DNA of 64,000 nucleotides from Flavobacteriaceae bacterium (GCA_947371275.1 CANBOV010000002.1:1-64000); one strand, 5' to 3'. Positions 21,658 to 31,813 are shown, counted from the stretch's first letter. Numbers and translations: made by a program. Notes: a model not told the origin generated them from the sequence alone.

Positions 21658-22584
21658 ATGTCCATTAAAGCATTACTACATAAACCGGCCCTCACTCATG
21701 AAAAGTCTCTAAAGACTTTGGTTGAAAACCGAACTATTTTTTCATTAGACCATTGTGAACTAAATATTTTTGAAACCTATCAAAAGTCGGATTTGGTCCC
21801 TTTGAAGTTTAATGACTTGGTGGTTACAAGTATGCTACGTGGTAAAAAAGTAATGCATCTTTTTGACGAACCACAATTTGAATACCTTCCTGGAGAAACG
21901 GTAATTGTTCCTTCAAACGTGGAGATGAAAATTGATTTCCCTGAAGCATCCAAAGATAATCCTACTCAATGCATTGCGCTAGCTATCGACAACAATATCA
22001 TCACCAATACGCTGGATTTTCTTAATGAAAAGTATCCTAAAGAAGGGAAAAGTAATTTATGGAAATTAGACCATGAGAATTATTTCTTTTATAATAATGT
22101 TGAATTGGCCGCTACAATCAATAAACTGATTAAGGAATGTATGGGTGATTCAATTACTAAAGATGCCATAGCTGATTTAACCTTGCAAGAGCTCATTATC
22201 CGCATTATTCAAACTCAAACTGCAAAACGATTTGAAAATGAAAAACTCATCGATAGCAACAGTCCTATTTCGCCTTCCATAGCGTTTATCAAAAATAATA
22301 TACGGGAGACCATAAATTTAAAAGACTTGAGCGATAAAGCTTGTATGAGTACCACTTCTTTTTATCGCTATTTTAAAAGGGAATTAGGCATGAGTCCTAT
22401 TGAGTACATATTGAATGAAAAAATAAAATATGCCAAGAAACTCCTAAGCAATCCAAAGATTCATGTAAATGAAGTATCTTATGCTACAGGGTTTGAAGAC
22501 TGTAACTACTTTATAAGACTTTTTAAAAAATATGAGGGTGTTACGCCAAAGCAATACCAATTAATGAATTATACTTCTCATTAA
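21658..22584 (+). CDS. AraC family transcriptional regulator
   Basis: C-terminal double HTH: LKDLSDKACMSTTSFYRYFKRELGMSPIEYI...GFEDCNYFIRLFKKYEGVTPKQYQ. Confidence 0.94.
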   Translation: MSIKALLHKPALTHEKSLKTLVENRTIFSLDHCELNIFETYQKSDLVPLKFNDLVVTSMLRGKKVMHLFDEPQFEYLPGETVIVPSNVEMKIDFPEASKDNPTQCIALAIDNNIITNTLDFLNEKYPKEGKSNLWKLDHENYFFYNNVELAATINKLIKECMGDSITKDAIADLTLQELIIRIIQTQTAKRFENEKLIDSNSPISPSIAFIKNNIRETINLKDLSDKACMSTTSFYRYFKRELGMSPIEYILNEKIKYAKKLLSNPKIHVNEVSYATGFEDCNYFIRLFKKYEGVTPKQYQLMNYTSH

Positions 22585-22958
22585 TCATAAGTATTAAAGG
22601 TAACAGGGTCTAACAGTTCCAACTCTTCAGGAGTAAATAATCGGTATTTAATGATGAACGTTTTTCCGTAGGGAGTTTCTAGCGAAAAGCCACCTGCTCC
22701 TATCCCATCCATTACATCTAATGTAAAATGAGCATTTTTCCAGTATTCGTATAAATCTTTATCAAGCCAGAAATCAAAACCATCTACTTGTCCTATACAT
22801 ACATCGCCCGTTCTTGTATAAAAACCCCCTTTTTCAAAACACTGAGGTTGGGTTCCTTCACAGCAACCACCCGCTTGGTAAAACATTAAATCTCCGAATT
22901 TAGCTTTAAGCATGGCAATGACAGCGAATGCTTCTTGAGTAACCTCTATTCTTTTCAT
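22581..22958 (-). CDS. DUF779 domain-containing protein
   Basis: FYQAGGCCEGTQPQC...GDVCIGQVDGFDFWLDKDLYEYWKNAHFTLDVMDGIGAGGFSLE; adjacent to the aldehyde dehydrogenase as is typical for this family. Confidence 0.9.
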   Translation of the reverse strand: MKRIEVTQEAFAVIAMLKAKFGDLMFYQAGGCCEGTQPQCFEKGGFYTRTGDVCIGQVDGFDFWLDKDLYEYWKNAHFTLDVMDGIGAGGFSLETPYGKTFIIKYRLFTPEELELLDPVTFNTYD

Positions 22959-23041
22959 CTTTTATCATTTTATAAAAACAAACCGCAAACCAACTTAAAA
23001 AAGCCAATCTGCGGTAAGTACTAAATTATTGTTTTTTTCTA

Positions 23042-24547
23042 TTAAAAGAAACCTAATTTGCTTTTACTATAAGAAATTAACATGTTTTTTGTTTGACGGT
23101 AATGTGCCAGCATCATTTTGTGATTCTCTCTTCCTATACCCGATTGTTTATAACCCCCAAATGGTGCACCTGCTGGATAGGCATGGTAGCTGTTTACCCA
23201 TACCCTACCTGCATGAATTGCTCTAGGTACTTGGTACAATTCATGAGCATCACGTGTCCAAACTCCGGCTCCTAAACCATAAAGTGTATCATTAGCGATT
23301 GCGATTGCTTCTTCTGTAGTCTTAAAAGTCGTAACTGCTAGAACTGGTCCAAATATTTCTTCTTGAAAAATTCTCATCTTATTTGTTCCTTTGAATACAG
23401 TAGGTTTAATATAGTAACCTGTATCTAAATCGCCTCCTAATTTATTTTCATCACCACCAATTAACAATTCGGCACCTTCTTCCTTTCCTAAATTAATATA
23501 GGACATGATTTTATCTCTTTGTACTTTGGAAGCTTGGGCTCCCATCATTACGGTTGGGTCTAAAGGATTTCCTGTTTTTACCGCTGCTACTCTTTCAATA
23601 ACTCTTTCAATAAATTGATCATAAATATCTTCATGTACCAATAAACGCGAAGGACAAGTACAAACCTCACCTTGGTTTAAACAATACAGAACAGCACCTT
23701 CAATAGCTTTATCTAAGAATTCATCATCAGCATCCATTACAGATGGAAAGAAAATGTTCGGTGATTTACCTCCAAGTTCTAAGGTTACTGGAACAATATT
23801 TTCGGTAGCATATTGCATTACCATTCTTCCAGTAGCTGTTGAACCTGTAAAGGCCGCTTTAGCCACTTTTGGATTTGTTACTAAAGCTCTTCCTAACTCT
23901 GAACCAAAACCATTTACAACATTAATAACTCCTGCAGGAATAATATTTCCGATTAATTCCATTAATATCATAATTGAAACTGGAGTGTTTTCAGCAGGTT
24001 TCAATACCACACAGTTTCCTGCTGCTAGCGCTGGTGCTAGTTTCCAAACAGCCATTAAAATAGGGAAGTTCCATGGAATGATTTGCGCAATTACTCCGAG
24101 TGGTTCATGTACAATCAAAGAAACAGTAGTTTCATCTAACTCACTAACAGAACCTTCTTCCGCTCTAATTACCCCTGCAAAATAACGGAAATGATCAATA
24201 GCTAATGGCAAATCAGCTGCTAAAGTTTCTCGAACAGCCTTACCGTTATCTACTGTTTCAGCTGCTGCTAAATAGGCTAAGTTATCTTCCATCACTTGAG
24301 CGATTTTGATTAGCATATTACTTCTGTCAGTAACTGAAACTTTACTCCATGTTTTGAATGCTTCGTAAGCCGCGTCAACTGCTAAGGTTAAATCTTCTTT
24401 ATTTGAATGTGCTGCTTTGGTAAACACTTTTCCGTCTACCGGAGACACTACGTCAAAATACTGTCCTGATGCTGGTGGAACAAATTTTCCTCCAATGTAA
24501 TTATCGTATTTATCTTTAAATGTGGGTCTTTGAATTAAATTACTCAT
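23042..24547 (-). CDS. Aldehyde dehydrogenase family protein (AldB/ExaC-like)
   Basis: IIPWNFPILMAVWKLAPALAAGN, VTLELGGKSPNIFF, NQGEVCTCPSRLL. Start placed at ATG 24547 (MSNLIQRP) because a promoter box occupies the upstream part of the longer ORF. Confidence 0.95.
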   Translation of the reverse strand: MSNLIQRPTFKDKYDNYIGGKFVPPASGQYFDVVSPVDGKVFTKAAHSNKEDLTLAVDAAYEAFKTWSKVSVTDRSNMLIKIAQVMEDNLAYLAAAETVDNGKAVRETLAADLPLAIDHFRYFAGVIRAEEGSVSELDETTVSLIVHEPLGVIAQIIPWNFPILMAVWKLAPALAAGNCVVLKPAENTPVSIMILMELIGNIIPAGVINVVNGFGSELGRALVTNPKVAKAAFTGSTATGRMVMQYATENIVPVTLELGGKSPNIFFPSVMDADDEFLDKAIEGAVLYCLNQGEVCTCPSRLLVHEDIYDQFIERVIERVAAVKTGNPLDPTVMMGAQASKVQRDKIMSYINLGKEEGAELLIGGDENKLGGDLDTGYYIKPTVFKGTNKMRIFQEEIFGPVLAVTTFKTTEEAIAIANDTLYGLGAGVWTRDAHELYQVPRAIHAGRVWVNSYHAYPAGAPFGGYKQSGIGRENHKMMLAHYRQTKNMLISYSKSKLGFF

Positions 24548-24569
24548 AGTTTTAAATTTTTGATTTATC

Positions 24570-24577
24570 CAAAAGTA
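24570..24577 (-). promoter_or_regulatory. Candidate -7 promoter box TACTTTTG of the aldehyde dehydrogenase
   Basis: Minus strand reads TACTTTTG (TAnnTTTG), about 22 nt upstream of ATG 24547. Confidence 0.5.
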
Positions 24578-24597
24578 CCTCCTATACTGTTTTGAGA

Positions 24598-24629
24598 ATA
24601 GCACATTTCAAGCAAATTATAGCACATTT
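24598..24629 (-). promoter_or_regulatory. Pair of perfect direct repeats ATAGCACATTT (24598-24608, 24619-24629), putative AraC-family operator
   Basis: Two identical 11-mers with a start-to-start distance of 21 bp, directly upstream of the aldehyde dehydrogenase -7 box. Confidence 0.55.
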
Positions 24630-24771
24630 TTAATGATATGAAAATAGTAACAACATATAATTACCGAAAACAAAAAAAAACCTTAAAAAACCAACAATAT
24701 GACAATCCTGCAAAACAAAAAACATCCTGTTTACTAATGAAAATATATTTTAATCTAAAAACTACAATCCT

Positions 24772-24779
24772 TATATTTG
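24772..24779 (+). promoter_or_regulatory. Candidate -7 box TATATTTG upstream of pheT
   Basis: Matches TAnnTTTG about 19 nt upstream of the pheT ATG. Confidence 0.5.
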
Positions 24780-24798
24780 CAGCCTTAAATAGGTATAC

Positions 24799-27219
24799 AT
24801 GAGAATTTCATACAATTGGTTAAAACAATTCATTAAAATAGATTTAAAATCAGAAGAAACTTCGGCAATCCTTACTGATTTAGGATTGGAAGTAGAGGTG
24901 GTTGAGAAATACCAATCGGTTCGTGGTGGTCTTGAAGGAGTCGTTGTAGGTCATGTGTTAAGTTGTGAAAAACATCCTGATGCCGATCGCTTGAAAATTA
25001 CTAAAGTAGACTTGGGAGATGGAACACCTGTACAAATTGTTTGCGGAGCTGCTAATGTTGCTGCAGGCCAAAAAGTTCCTGTTGCTACTATTGGCACAAA
25101 ATTGTTTGACAAGGAAGGGGTAGAATTTGAAATCAAAAAAGGAAAAATTCGAGGACAAGAAAGTCATGGTATGATTTGTGCTGAAGACGAATTAGGATTG
25201 GGTACCAGTCATGAAGGAATAATGGTATTGGATGACAAATTGAAACCAGGGACTCCTTGCGCTAAAGTATTCAATATTGAAAATGATGAAGTATTTGAAA
25301 TTGGGCTTACCCCCAACCGAGCGGATGCGATGTCTCATTATGGTGTAGCGCGAGATTTAAGAGCAAGTCTACTTCAAAAAAACAGCAATATCGAATTGAT
25401 TACCCCATCGGTAAGTACGTTTCGTATAGACAAAAGAACATTGAAGATTGACGTTGATGTTAAGGATAATAAATTAGCTCCAAGATATTGTGGGGTTACA
25501 CTTTCCGGGATAACGGTAAAACCATCTCCTGATTGGTTACAAAACCGCTTAAAAGCCATTGGACTTACCCCTAAAAACAATATTGTTGACGTTACTAATT
25601 ATATCCTTCATGATTTAGGACAACCGTTGCATGCATTTGACGCCTCTAAAATTAATGGGAAAATCATCGTTAAGACATTGGCTGCTGGCACAAAATTCAC
25701 CACGCTAGATGATGTTGAAAGAAGCTTACATGAAGAAGACTTAATGATTTGTGATGAAAAAGGACCGCTTTGTATGGCAGGTGTATTTGGAGGGAAAAAT
25801 TCGGGAGTAACTGAAACCACAAATACGATATTTTTAGAAAGCGCTTATTTCAATCCCGTATCTGTTCGTAAAACCGCTAAGAGACATGCATTAAACACTG
25901 ATGCTTCTTTCCGTTTTGAAAGAGGTATTGACCCTAATATTACGGAATTTGCTTTAAAACGTGCTGCTTTATTGATTAAAGAAATAACAGGAGGTGAAAT
26001 CACATCAGATATCATCGATATCTACCCTAAGGCCATTGAAGACTTCCGCGTGTTTTTGAACTTTGATAAAACAACTAAACTGATAGGCCAAGAATTATCA
26101 AAAGAAACAATTAAGAAAATTTTGGCTTCATTAGACATTAAAGTGACAACTGTTTCTGATGCTGGCTTAGGATTAATCATTCCGTCGTATCGAGTAGATG
26201 TGCAGAGAGAAATTGATGTAATTGAAGAAATCTTGCGGGTGTATGGTTATAACAACATCAATTTTACCAAAAAATTAAATGCTACGGTGGCTAACTCAGC
26301 TCGTACCGAAGATTACAAAATACAAAACATTATTGCTGCGCAATTGAATGCCAAAGGGTTTCATGAAATGATGGCCAATTCATTAACCACTCCTGATTAT
26401 GTGAAGTTAACAAACATGCTTAAAGAAGAATATAACGTAATGATGTTGAATCCGTTGAGTAATGATTTGTCGGTGATGCGTCAGTCTTTGTTATTTTCTG
26501 GATTAGAAGCAGTGTCTTATAACATCAACCGCAGAAATGGGGATTTGAAATTATTTGAATTTGGTAAGACCTACCACAAATTACCGTCGGGGTATGATGA
26601 GCCTAAGCACTTGACTTTATTTGTTTCGGGTGACCGTTCGGAAGAGAGTTGGACTTTGAATCAAAAGCCAACAGACTTCTTCTTATTCAAAGGTTACGTA
26701 AACAGTATCTTAGAGCGATTGGGCATTTGTAAAGTCCAAAACAAGCCTTTATCCTCTGATGTATTTGCCGAAGGAATGGCTATTGCTTGCGGTCAAGATA
26801 CTTTGGTAGAATTTGGCACTGTAAAGAAATCAATATTGAAACATTTTGACATCAAGCAAGAGGTATTCTATGCAGATTTCAACTGGAACTTACTATTGAA
26901 ATTATTATCTACTAAAATAAAATTTGTTGAATTGCCAAAATATCCAGAAGTGCGCCGGGATTTAGCGCTACTGGTTGATGAAGCGGTTGCGTTTGAATCC
27001 ATTTATAGTATTGCGCGTCAAACCGAAAAATCGTTATTGAAAGACGTGAATTTATTTGATGTATACCAAGGGAAAAACCTTCCAGAAGGCAAGAAGTCGT
27101 ATGCTGTGAGTTTCACCTTGCAAGACACTACAAAAACCTTAACAGAGGAGCAAATTGATAAAATCATGAACAAGCTTCAAAAGAATATGGAAAACGAACT
27201 GGGTGCCAGTTTACGATAA
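24799..27219 (+). CDS. pheT: Phenylalanine--tRNA ligase subunit beta
   Basis: MRISYNWLKQFI start, tRNA-binding EMAP-like domain, B3/B4 and B5 domains, C-terminal FDX-ACB domain. Confidence 0.98.
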   Translation: MRISYNWLKQFIKIDLKSEETSAILTDLGLEVEVVEKYQSVRGGLEGVVVGHVLSCEKHPDADRLKITKVDLGDGTPVQIVCGAANVAAGQKVPVATIGTKLFDKEGVEFEIKKGKIRGQESHGMICAEDELGLGTSHEGIMVLDDKLKPGTPCAKVFNIENDEVFEIGLTPNRADAMSHYGVARDLRASLLQKNSNIELITPSVSTFRIDKRTLKIDVDVKDNKLAPRYCGVTLSGITVKPSPDWLQNRLKAIGLTPKNNIVDVTNYILHDLGQPLHAFDASKINGKIIVKTLAAGTKFTTLDDVERSLHEEDLMICDEKGPLCMAGVFGGKNSGVTETTNTIFLESAYFNPVSVRKTAKRHALNTDASFRFERGIDPNITEFALKRAALLIKEITGGEITSDIIDIYPKAIEDFRVFLNFDKTTKLIGQELSKETIKKILASLDIKVTTVSDAGLGLIIPSYRVDVQREIDVIEEILRVYGYNNINFTKKLNATVANSARTEDYKIQNIIAAQLNAKGFHEMMANSLTTPDYVKLTNMLKEEYNVMMLNPLSNDLSVMRQSLLFSGLEAVSYNINRRNGDLKLFEFGKTYHKLPSGYDEPKHLTLFVSGDRSEESWTLNQKPTDFFLFKGYVNSILERLGICKVQNKPLSSDVFAEGMAIACGQDTLVEFGTVKKSILKHFDIKQEVFYADFNWNLLLKLLSTKIKFVELPKYPEVRRDLALLVDEAVAFESIYSIARQTEKSLLKDVNLFDVYQGKNLPEGKKSYAVSFTLQDTTKTLTEEQIDKIMNKLQKNMENELGASLR

Positions 27220-27250
27220 AAAAAAGCCTCACATAGTGAGGCTTTTTTTT
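27220..27250. terminator. Bidirectional Rho-independent terminator
   Basis: AAAAAAGCCTCAC-ATA-GTGAGGCTTTTTTTT between convergent pheT and fasciclin gene. Confidence 0.9.
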
Positions 27251-27278
27251 CAAAATCTATTCACAGTGCAACTAAAAA

Positions 27279-27845
27279 TTATTCTTTAGGTGTCAATACA
27301 GCATCAATCACATGGATTACACCGTTTGACTGATACACATCAGCAAGGGTTATTTTGGCACTTTCCCCCTTTTCATCAGTAATATAAAAATATTTTCCTT
27401 TCATCCCTACTGAAAGTATTCCTCCGCTAACCGTTTTCAGCACTGCTTTTCCATTACTTTCTTTGATTAATTTTGTCAAAATCATTTCATCTAGTTTTCC
27501 TGGGACTACATGATAGGTTAAAATTGCTTGCAATAGTTTCTTGTTTTCTGGTTTTAATAAAGTCTCAATTGTACCCTTTGGTAATTTATCAAAGGCAGCA
27601 TTGGTTGGGGCAAACACGGTGAATGGTCCTTTAGTTTGCAGTGTTTCTACTAAACCAGCGGCTTTGACCGCAGCTACTAATGTAGTATGGTCTTTAGAAT
27701 TAACTGCATTTTCGATAATGTTCTTAGAAGGATACATAGCGGCGCCTCCTACCATTACGCTTTTCTCTTTTTGTGCAACAGCGAAATTCCCTGCTAACAT
27801 CGCTAAGGCTAGTAGCATCAATGTAATTAAATTTTGTTTTTTCAT
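27279..27845 (-). CDS. Fasciclin (FAS1) domain-containing secreted protein
   Basis: Signal peptide; GPFTVFAPTNAAFDKLPKGTIETLLKPENK...LTYHVVPGK...NGVIHVIDAVLTP. Confidence 0.95.
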   Translation of the reverse strand: MKKQNLITLMLLALAMLAGNFAVAQKEKSVMVGGAAMYPSKNIIENAVNSKDHTTLVAAVKAAGLVETLQTKGPFTVFAPTNAAFDKLPKGTIETLLKPENKKLLQAILTYHVVPGKLDEMILTKLIKESNGKAVLKTVSGGILSVGMKGKYFYITDEKGESAKITLADVYQSNGVIHVIDAVLTPKE

Positions 27846-28075
27846 TTTCTCTTGTTTATTAATAGTTATAGAAGCATTTACGAGACTAATTATTAATTGG
27901 TTTTTGAAACTAGCTTTTATTTAGAAAATTACATCGTACAGTGCTACCTTAGCCTCAATTACCTCATTAATTTAATATTTTGCTAATAGTTCGTTGAAAA
28001 CTTTGTGTTTGAAGTGGCCCCATTACATAGTGTGCTTTTGCAGTTATAAGCTTCTGAAGTAAATTAAAATAAATC

Positions 28076-28108
28076 AAAAAAAAAGCCCTCTCATTACTGA
28101 AAGGGCTT
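28076..28108 (-). terminator. Rho-independent terminator downstream of typA
   Basis: Minus strand AAGCCCTTTCA-GTAA-TGAGAGGGCTTTTTTTT. Confidence 0.85.
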
Positions 28109-28128
28109 CACTTATTTTAGAATGTAAA

Positions 28129-29925
28129 TTACATTTTATTTCGTTTTCTATCATTTTCGTTCAAATAGATTTTTCTCAAACGAATAGATTTTGGCGTTAC
28201 CTCTACGTATTCGTCTTTTTGAATGTATTCTAAAGCTTCTTCTAAAGAGAAAATAATTGGCGGAATAATTCTCGCCTTTTCATCATTTCCTGAAGAACGA
28301 ACGTTTGATTGCTTTTTCGCCTTAGTAACGTTTATACTCATATCATCGCTACGAGAGTTTTCTCCAATAACCTGACCTTCGTATATTTCGTCATTTGGAT
28401 TTACGAAGAATTTACCACGGTCTTGTAATTTATCAATTGAATATGGAATTGCTTTTCCGTTCTCCATAGAGATTAATGATCCATTGTTTCTTCCTGGAAT
28501 TTCACCTTTGTAAGGTTCATACCCAATATAACGGTGTGCCATGATTGCTTCACCTGCTGTAGCGGTCAACAATTGATTACGCAATCCGATAATTCCACGT
28601 GATGGAATGTTAAATTTTACAATCATACGCTCCCCTTTAGCTTCCATAGAAAGCATTTCTCCTTTACGGATGGACACAAACTCTACCGCTCTACCAGAAA
28701 GGTGCTCAGGTAAATCGATAGTTAATTCCTCAATTGGCTCACATTTAACACCATCAATTTCTTTGATTATTACTTGTGGTTGTCCAATTTGCAATTCATA
28801 TCCTTCTCTTCTCATCGTTTCGATAAGAACCGATAAGTGAAGTACACCACGACCAAAAACCATGAACTTATCTGCAGAGTCAGTTTCTCCTAATTTCATG
28901 GCTAGGTTTTTCTCTAACTCTTTAGTAAGTCTGTCTCTGATGTGTCTTGATGTCACAAATTTTCCTTCTTTACCAAAGAAAGGTGAATCATTAATAGTAA
29001 ACAACATACTCATTGTTGGCTCATCGATCGCAATCGTTTGCAATGCTTCTGGGTTTTCAAAATCAGCGATAGTATCTCCAATTTCAAAACCTTCTACTCC
29101 AACGATAGCGCAAATATCTCCGGCTATAACTTCAGCGACTTTTTTACGCCCAAGACCTTCAAAAGTATGTAATTCTTTAATTCTTGATTTCATTATTGTA
29201 CCATCTCTTTTTACTAAAGAGATTGGCATTCCTTCTTTAAGAACACCTCTTTCTAAACGACCAATCGCAATACGACCGGTGAACGAAGAGAAATCTAAAG
29301 AGGTAATCAACATTTGTGGTGTTCCTTCAGATACTTTTGGAGCAGGCACATTAGCTACTACCATATCTAATAAAGGTTCGATATTGGTCGTCATATTTTC
29401 CCAGTGGTCAGACATCCAGTTGTTTTTGGCTGAACCGTAAACAGTTGGGAAGTCTAATTGCCATTCTTCTGCTCCTAATTCGAACATTAAGTCAAATACT
29501 TTTTCGTGTACTTCTTCAGGAGTACAGTTTTCTTTATCTACTTTATTTATAACTACGCACGGTTTTAATCCTAAATCAATTGCTTTTTGCAATACAAAAC
29601 GTGTTTGCGGCATCGGCCCTTCAAATGCATCTACTAATAGACAAACACCATCCGCCATATTTAATACACGTTCTACTTCACCACCAAAATCGGCGTGACC
29701 TGGGGTGTCGATAATATTGATTTTTGTTCCTTTATAAACTACTGAAACGTTTTTTGATGTGATAGTAATACCTCTTTCACGCTCAAGGTCGTTGTTGTCA
29801 AGAATTAAGTCACCGGTATTTTCGTTTTCACGAAATAATTGACAGTGATACATGATTTTGTCAACCAAAGTAGTTTTACCGTGGTCAACGTGAGCAATAA
29901 TTGCAATGTTTCTGATAGATTCCAT
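28129..29925 (-). CDS. typA: Translational GTPase TypA/BipA
   Basis: MESIRNIAIIAHVDHGKTTLVDKIMYH, RERGITITSKN, DTPGHADFGGEVER, full C-terminal BipA domain. Start chosen at MESIRN. Confidence 0.97.
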   Translation of the reverse strand: MESIRNIAIIAHVDHGKTTLVDKIMYHCQLFRENENTGDLILDNNDLERERGITITSKNVSVVYKGTKINIIDTPGHADFGGEVERVLNMADGVCLLVDAFEGPMPQTRFVLQKAIDLGLKPCVVINKVDKENCTPEEVHEKVFDLMFELGAEEWQLDFPTVYGSAKNNWMSDHWENMTTNIEPLLDMVVANVPAPKVSEGTPQMLITSLDFSSFTGRIAIGRLERGVLKEGMPISLVKRDGTIMKSRIKELHTFEGLGRKKVAEVIAGDICAIVGVEGFEIGDTIADFENPEALQTIAIDEPTMSMLFTINDSPFFGKEGKFVTSRHIRDRLTKELEKNLAMKLGETDSADKFMVFGRGVLHLSVLIETMRREGYELQIGQPQVIIKEIDGVKCEPIEELTIDLPEHLSGRAVEFVSIRKGEMLSMEAKGERMIVKFNIPSRGIIGLRNQLLTATAGEAIMAHRYIGYEPYKGEIPGRNNGSLISMENGKAIPYSIDKLQDRGKFFVNPNDEIYEGQVIGENSRSDDMSINVTKAKKQSNVRSSGNDEKARIIPPIIFSLEEALEYIQKDEYVEVTPKSIRLRKIYLNENDRKRNKM

Positions 29926-30075
29926 GTGTGCTTTTTTGTGGGTGCAAAGGTACACTTTATTTTTATATAAAAAACCATTAACAAATTAGTTTACACTTTA
30001 TTAAAACTATGCTCATAGTTCATAAAATCCTTGATAAGTTTTAGTACAATTTTTTTCAACTAATTTGAAAATATA

Positions 30076-30083
30076 TATATTTG
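30076..30083 (+). promoter_or_regulatory. Candidate -7 box TATATTTG immediately upstream of the histidine kinase
   Basis: TAnnTTTG match ending 5 nt before ATG 30089. Confidence 0.35.
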
Positions 30084-30088
30084 AAGTA

Positions 30089-31810
30089 ATGAAAAATAAT
30101 TCTAACAAAATAACCATAACCTACATCCTTATTTTAACGATTGTGGCTGCCTTAGGTCATGTTTTTGTATTGAATTATTCTTCTGCTACAACTCCCGAAG
30201 CTATTTTAAATTATAGCTATTTAAAGGATATACTCCTCATCTTATTTTCTAGTTTATTTTTTAAATACATTTTGATTCAAAATGACAAAAAAAACGAATC
30301 GGTGTTTAAAAAACTACAAGAAACCAATAATGAGATTATTGACTCCAATGAACGATATGACATAGTAGCTAAAGCTACTAGCGACACTATTTGGGACTGG
30401 AAAATAGAGGAAGATAGTTTTATATGGAATAAAGGGATTCAAGGTGTTTTTGGTTATAGTAAAGAAGATGTTGGTAAAACCTCCAAATGGTGGTTTGATA
30501 GAATACATCCTGAAGACAGTTTGAAAATGTCTGTAAAACTATATTCCTTTTTAGAGCAAAAAACAGAGAAATGGCAGGATGAATACCGTTTTCAGTGTGC
30601 AGATGGAAGTTTTAAATATGTTTTCGATAGAGGATTTTTAGTAAAGGATAAAGATGGAAAACCCATTCGAATGATTGGAGCTATTCAGGATGTTACAAAG
30701 CAAAAGGAAGAAGAACAACGACTAAGGCTATTAGAAACCGTAATTACCCAAACGAAAGATGCTGTAATGATTACAGACATCGACACTAAGGAAAATGTCA
30801 TTCCGAATATCATCTTTGTCAATTCTGCATTTACCGACATGACAGGTTATCTTGCAGAAGAAGTTATAGGCAAATCACCAGCAATGTTCTTTGGTGCGAA
30901 ATCAGACATAATGGAATTTGACAAATTAAAAACTTCTGTTCAAGAATACAAAGAATGTTTTATCGAAACCATTAGTTACAAAAAGAACAAAGATGAGTTT
31001 TGGGTTAATTTTTCAATGATACCGATCACCAATAAAGATGGAGAACATTCGCACTGGATTTCGATTCAAAGAGATGTTACTGAAGAAAAAGAACGTGATA
31101 AAGAACGAGAACACCTAATTAGAGAATTAACACAAAACAATAAGGATTTAAAGCAATTCTCTTACATTACATCTCACAATTTAAGAGCTCCTCTTTCAAA
31201 TCTAACAGGTTTGTTAAACCTATTAGACGATATGACAATTGAAGACCTTGAGTTAAAAGAAATCATCACTGGCTTTTCTAAATCTACCCATCTTTTAAAT
31301 GAGACCATAAACGATTTAGTTAAAGTTGTAATTATCAAAGACAACCCTTCTATCGAAAAAGAAAAAGTATTAATTAAAGAAATTTTTGAAAATGTATTTA
31401 ATCAATTAAGCTTTCTAATCAGTTTACACAAACCAATCCTTAAGATTGATCTGGAAGAAGTTACTATTTTAAACATAAATAAGTCCTACTTAGAAAGTAT
31501 TTTTTTAAATTTACTAACTAACTCCATAAAATATAGATCAGAGAATCGACAATTAAGAGTATCTATCACTTCAAAAGTTATTGAAGATAATTTGATTTTA
31601 ACATTTAAGGACAATGGAATTGGTATTGATTTACAAAGAAATAAAGATAAAATATTTGGACTATACCAACGTTTCCACAACCACCCCGACAGTAAAGGGC
31701 TTGGACTTTATTTAGTCAAATCACAAGTTGAAGCTATGGGAGGTACCATTACAGTGGAAAGTGAAATAGGAAAAGGGACCACCTTTACAATTATATTTAA
31801 AAATAATTAA
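30089..31810 (+). CDS. PAS domain sensor histidine kinase (non-hybrid)
   Basis: Two PAS/PAC modules, FSYITSHNLRAPLSNL H-box, DNGIGIDL and GLGLYLVKSQVEAMGG. Start at MKNNSNK preferred over the longer ORF. Confidence 0.92.
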   Translation: MKNNSNKITITYILILTIVAALGHVFVLNYSSATTPEAILNYSYLKDILLILFSSLFFKYILIQNDKKNESVFKKLQETNNEIIDSNERYDIVAKATSDTIWDWKIEEDSFIWNKGIQGVFGYSKEDVGKTSKWWFDRIHPEDSLKMSVKLYSFLEQKTEKWQDEYRFQCADGSFKYVFDRGFLVKDKDGKPIRMIGAIQDVTKQKEEEQRLRLLETVITQTKDAVMITDIDTKENVIPNIIFVNSAFTDMTGYLAEEVIGKSPAMFFGAKSDIMEFDKLKTSVQEYKECFIETISYKKNKDEFWVNFSMIPITNKDGEHSHWISIQRDVTEEKERDKEREHLIRELTQNNKDLKQFSYITSHNLRAPLSNLTGLLNLLDDMTIEDLELKEIITGFSKSTHLLNETINDLVKVVIIKDNPSIEKEKVLIKEIFENVFNQLSFLISLHKPILKIDLEEVTILNINKSYLESIFLNLLTNSIKYRSENRQLRVSITSKVIEDNLILTFKDNGIGIDLQRNKDKIFGLYQRFHNHPDSKGLGLYLVKSQVEAMGGTITVESEIGKGTTFTIIFKNN

Positions 31811-31813
31811 GCC

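Noticed and set aside
23754-24185. 143-aa plus-strand ORF antisense to the aldehyde dehydrogenase
   Set aside because: Shadow ORF of a strongly supported coding region.
28862-29440. 192-aa plus-strand ORF antisense to typA
   Set aside because: Shadow ORF of a highly conserved gene, with no recognisable domain.
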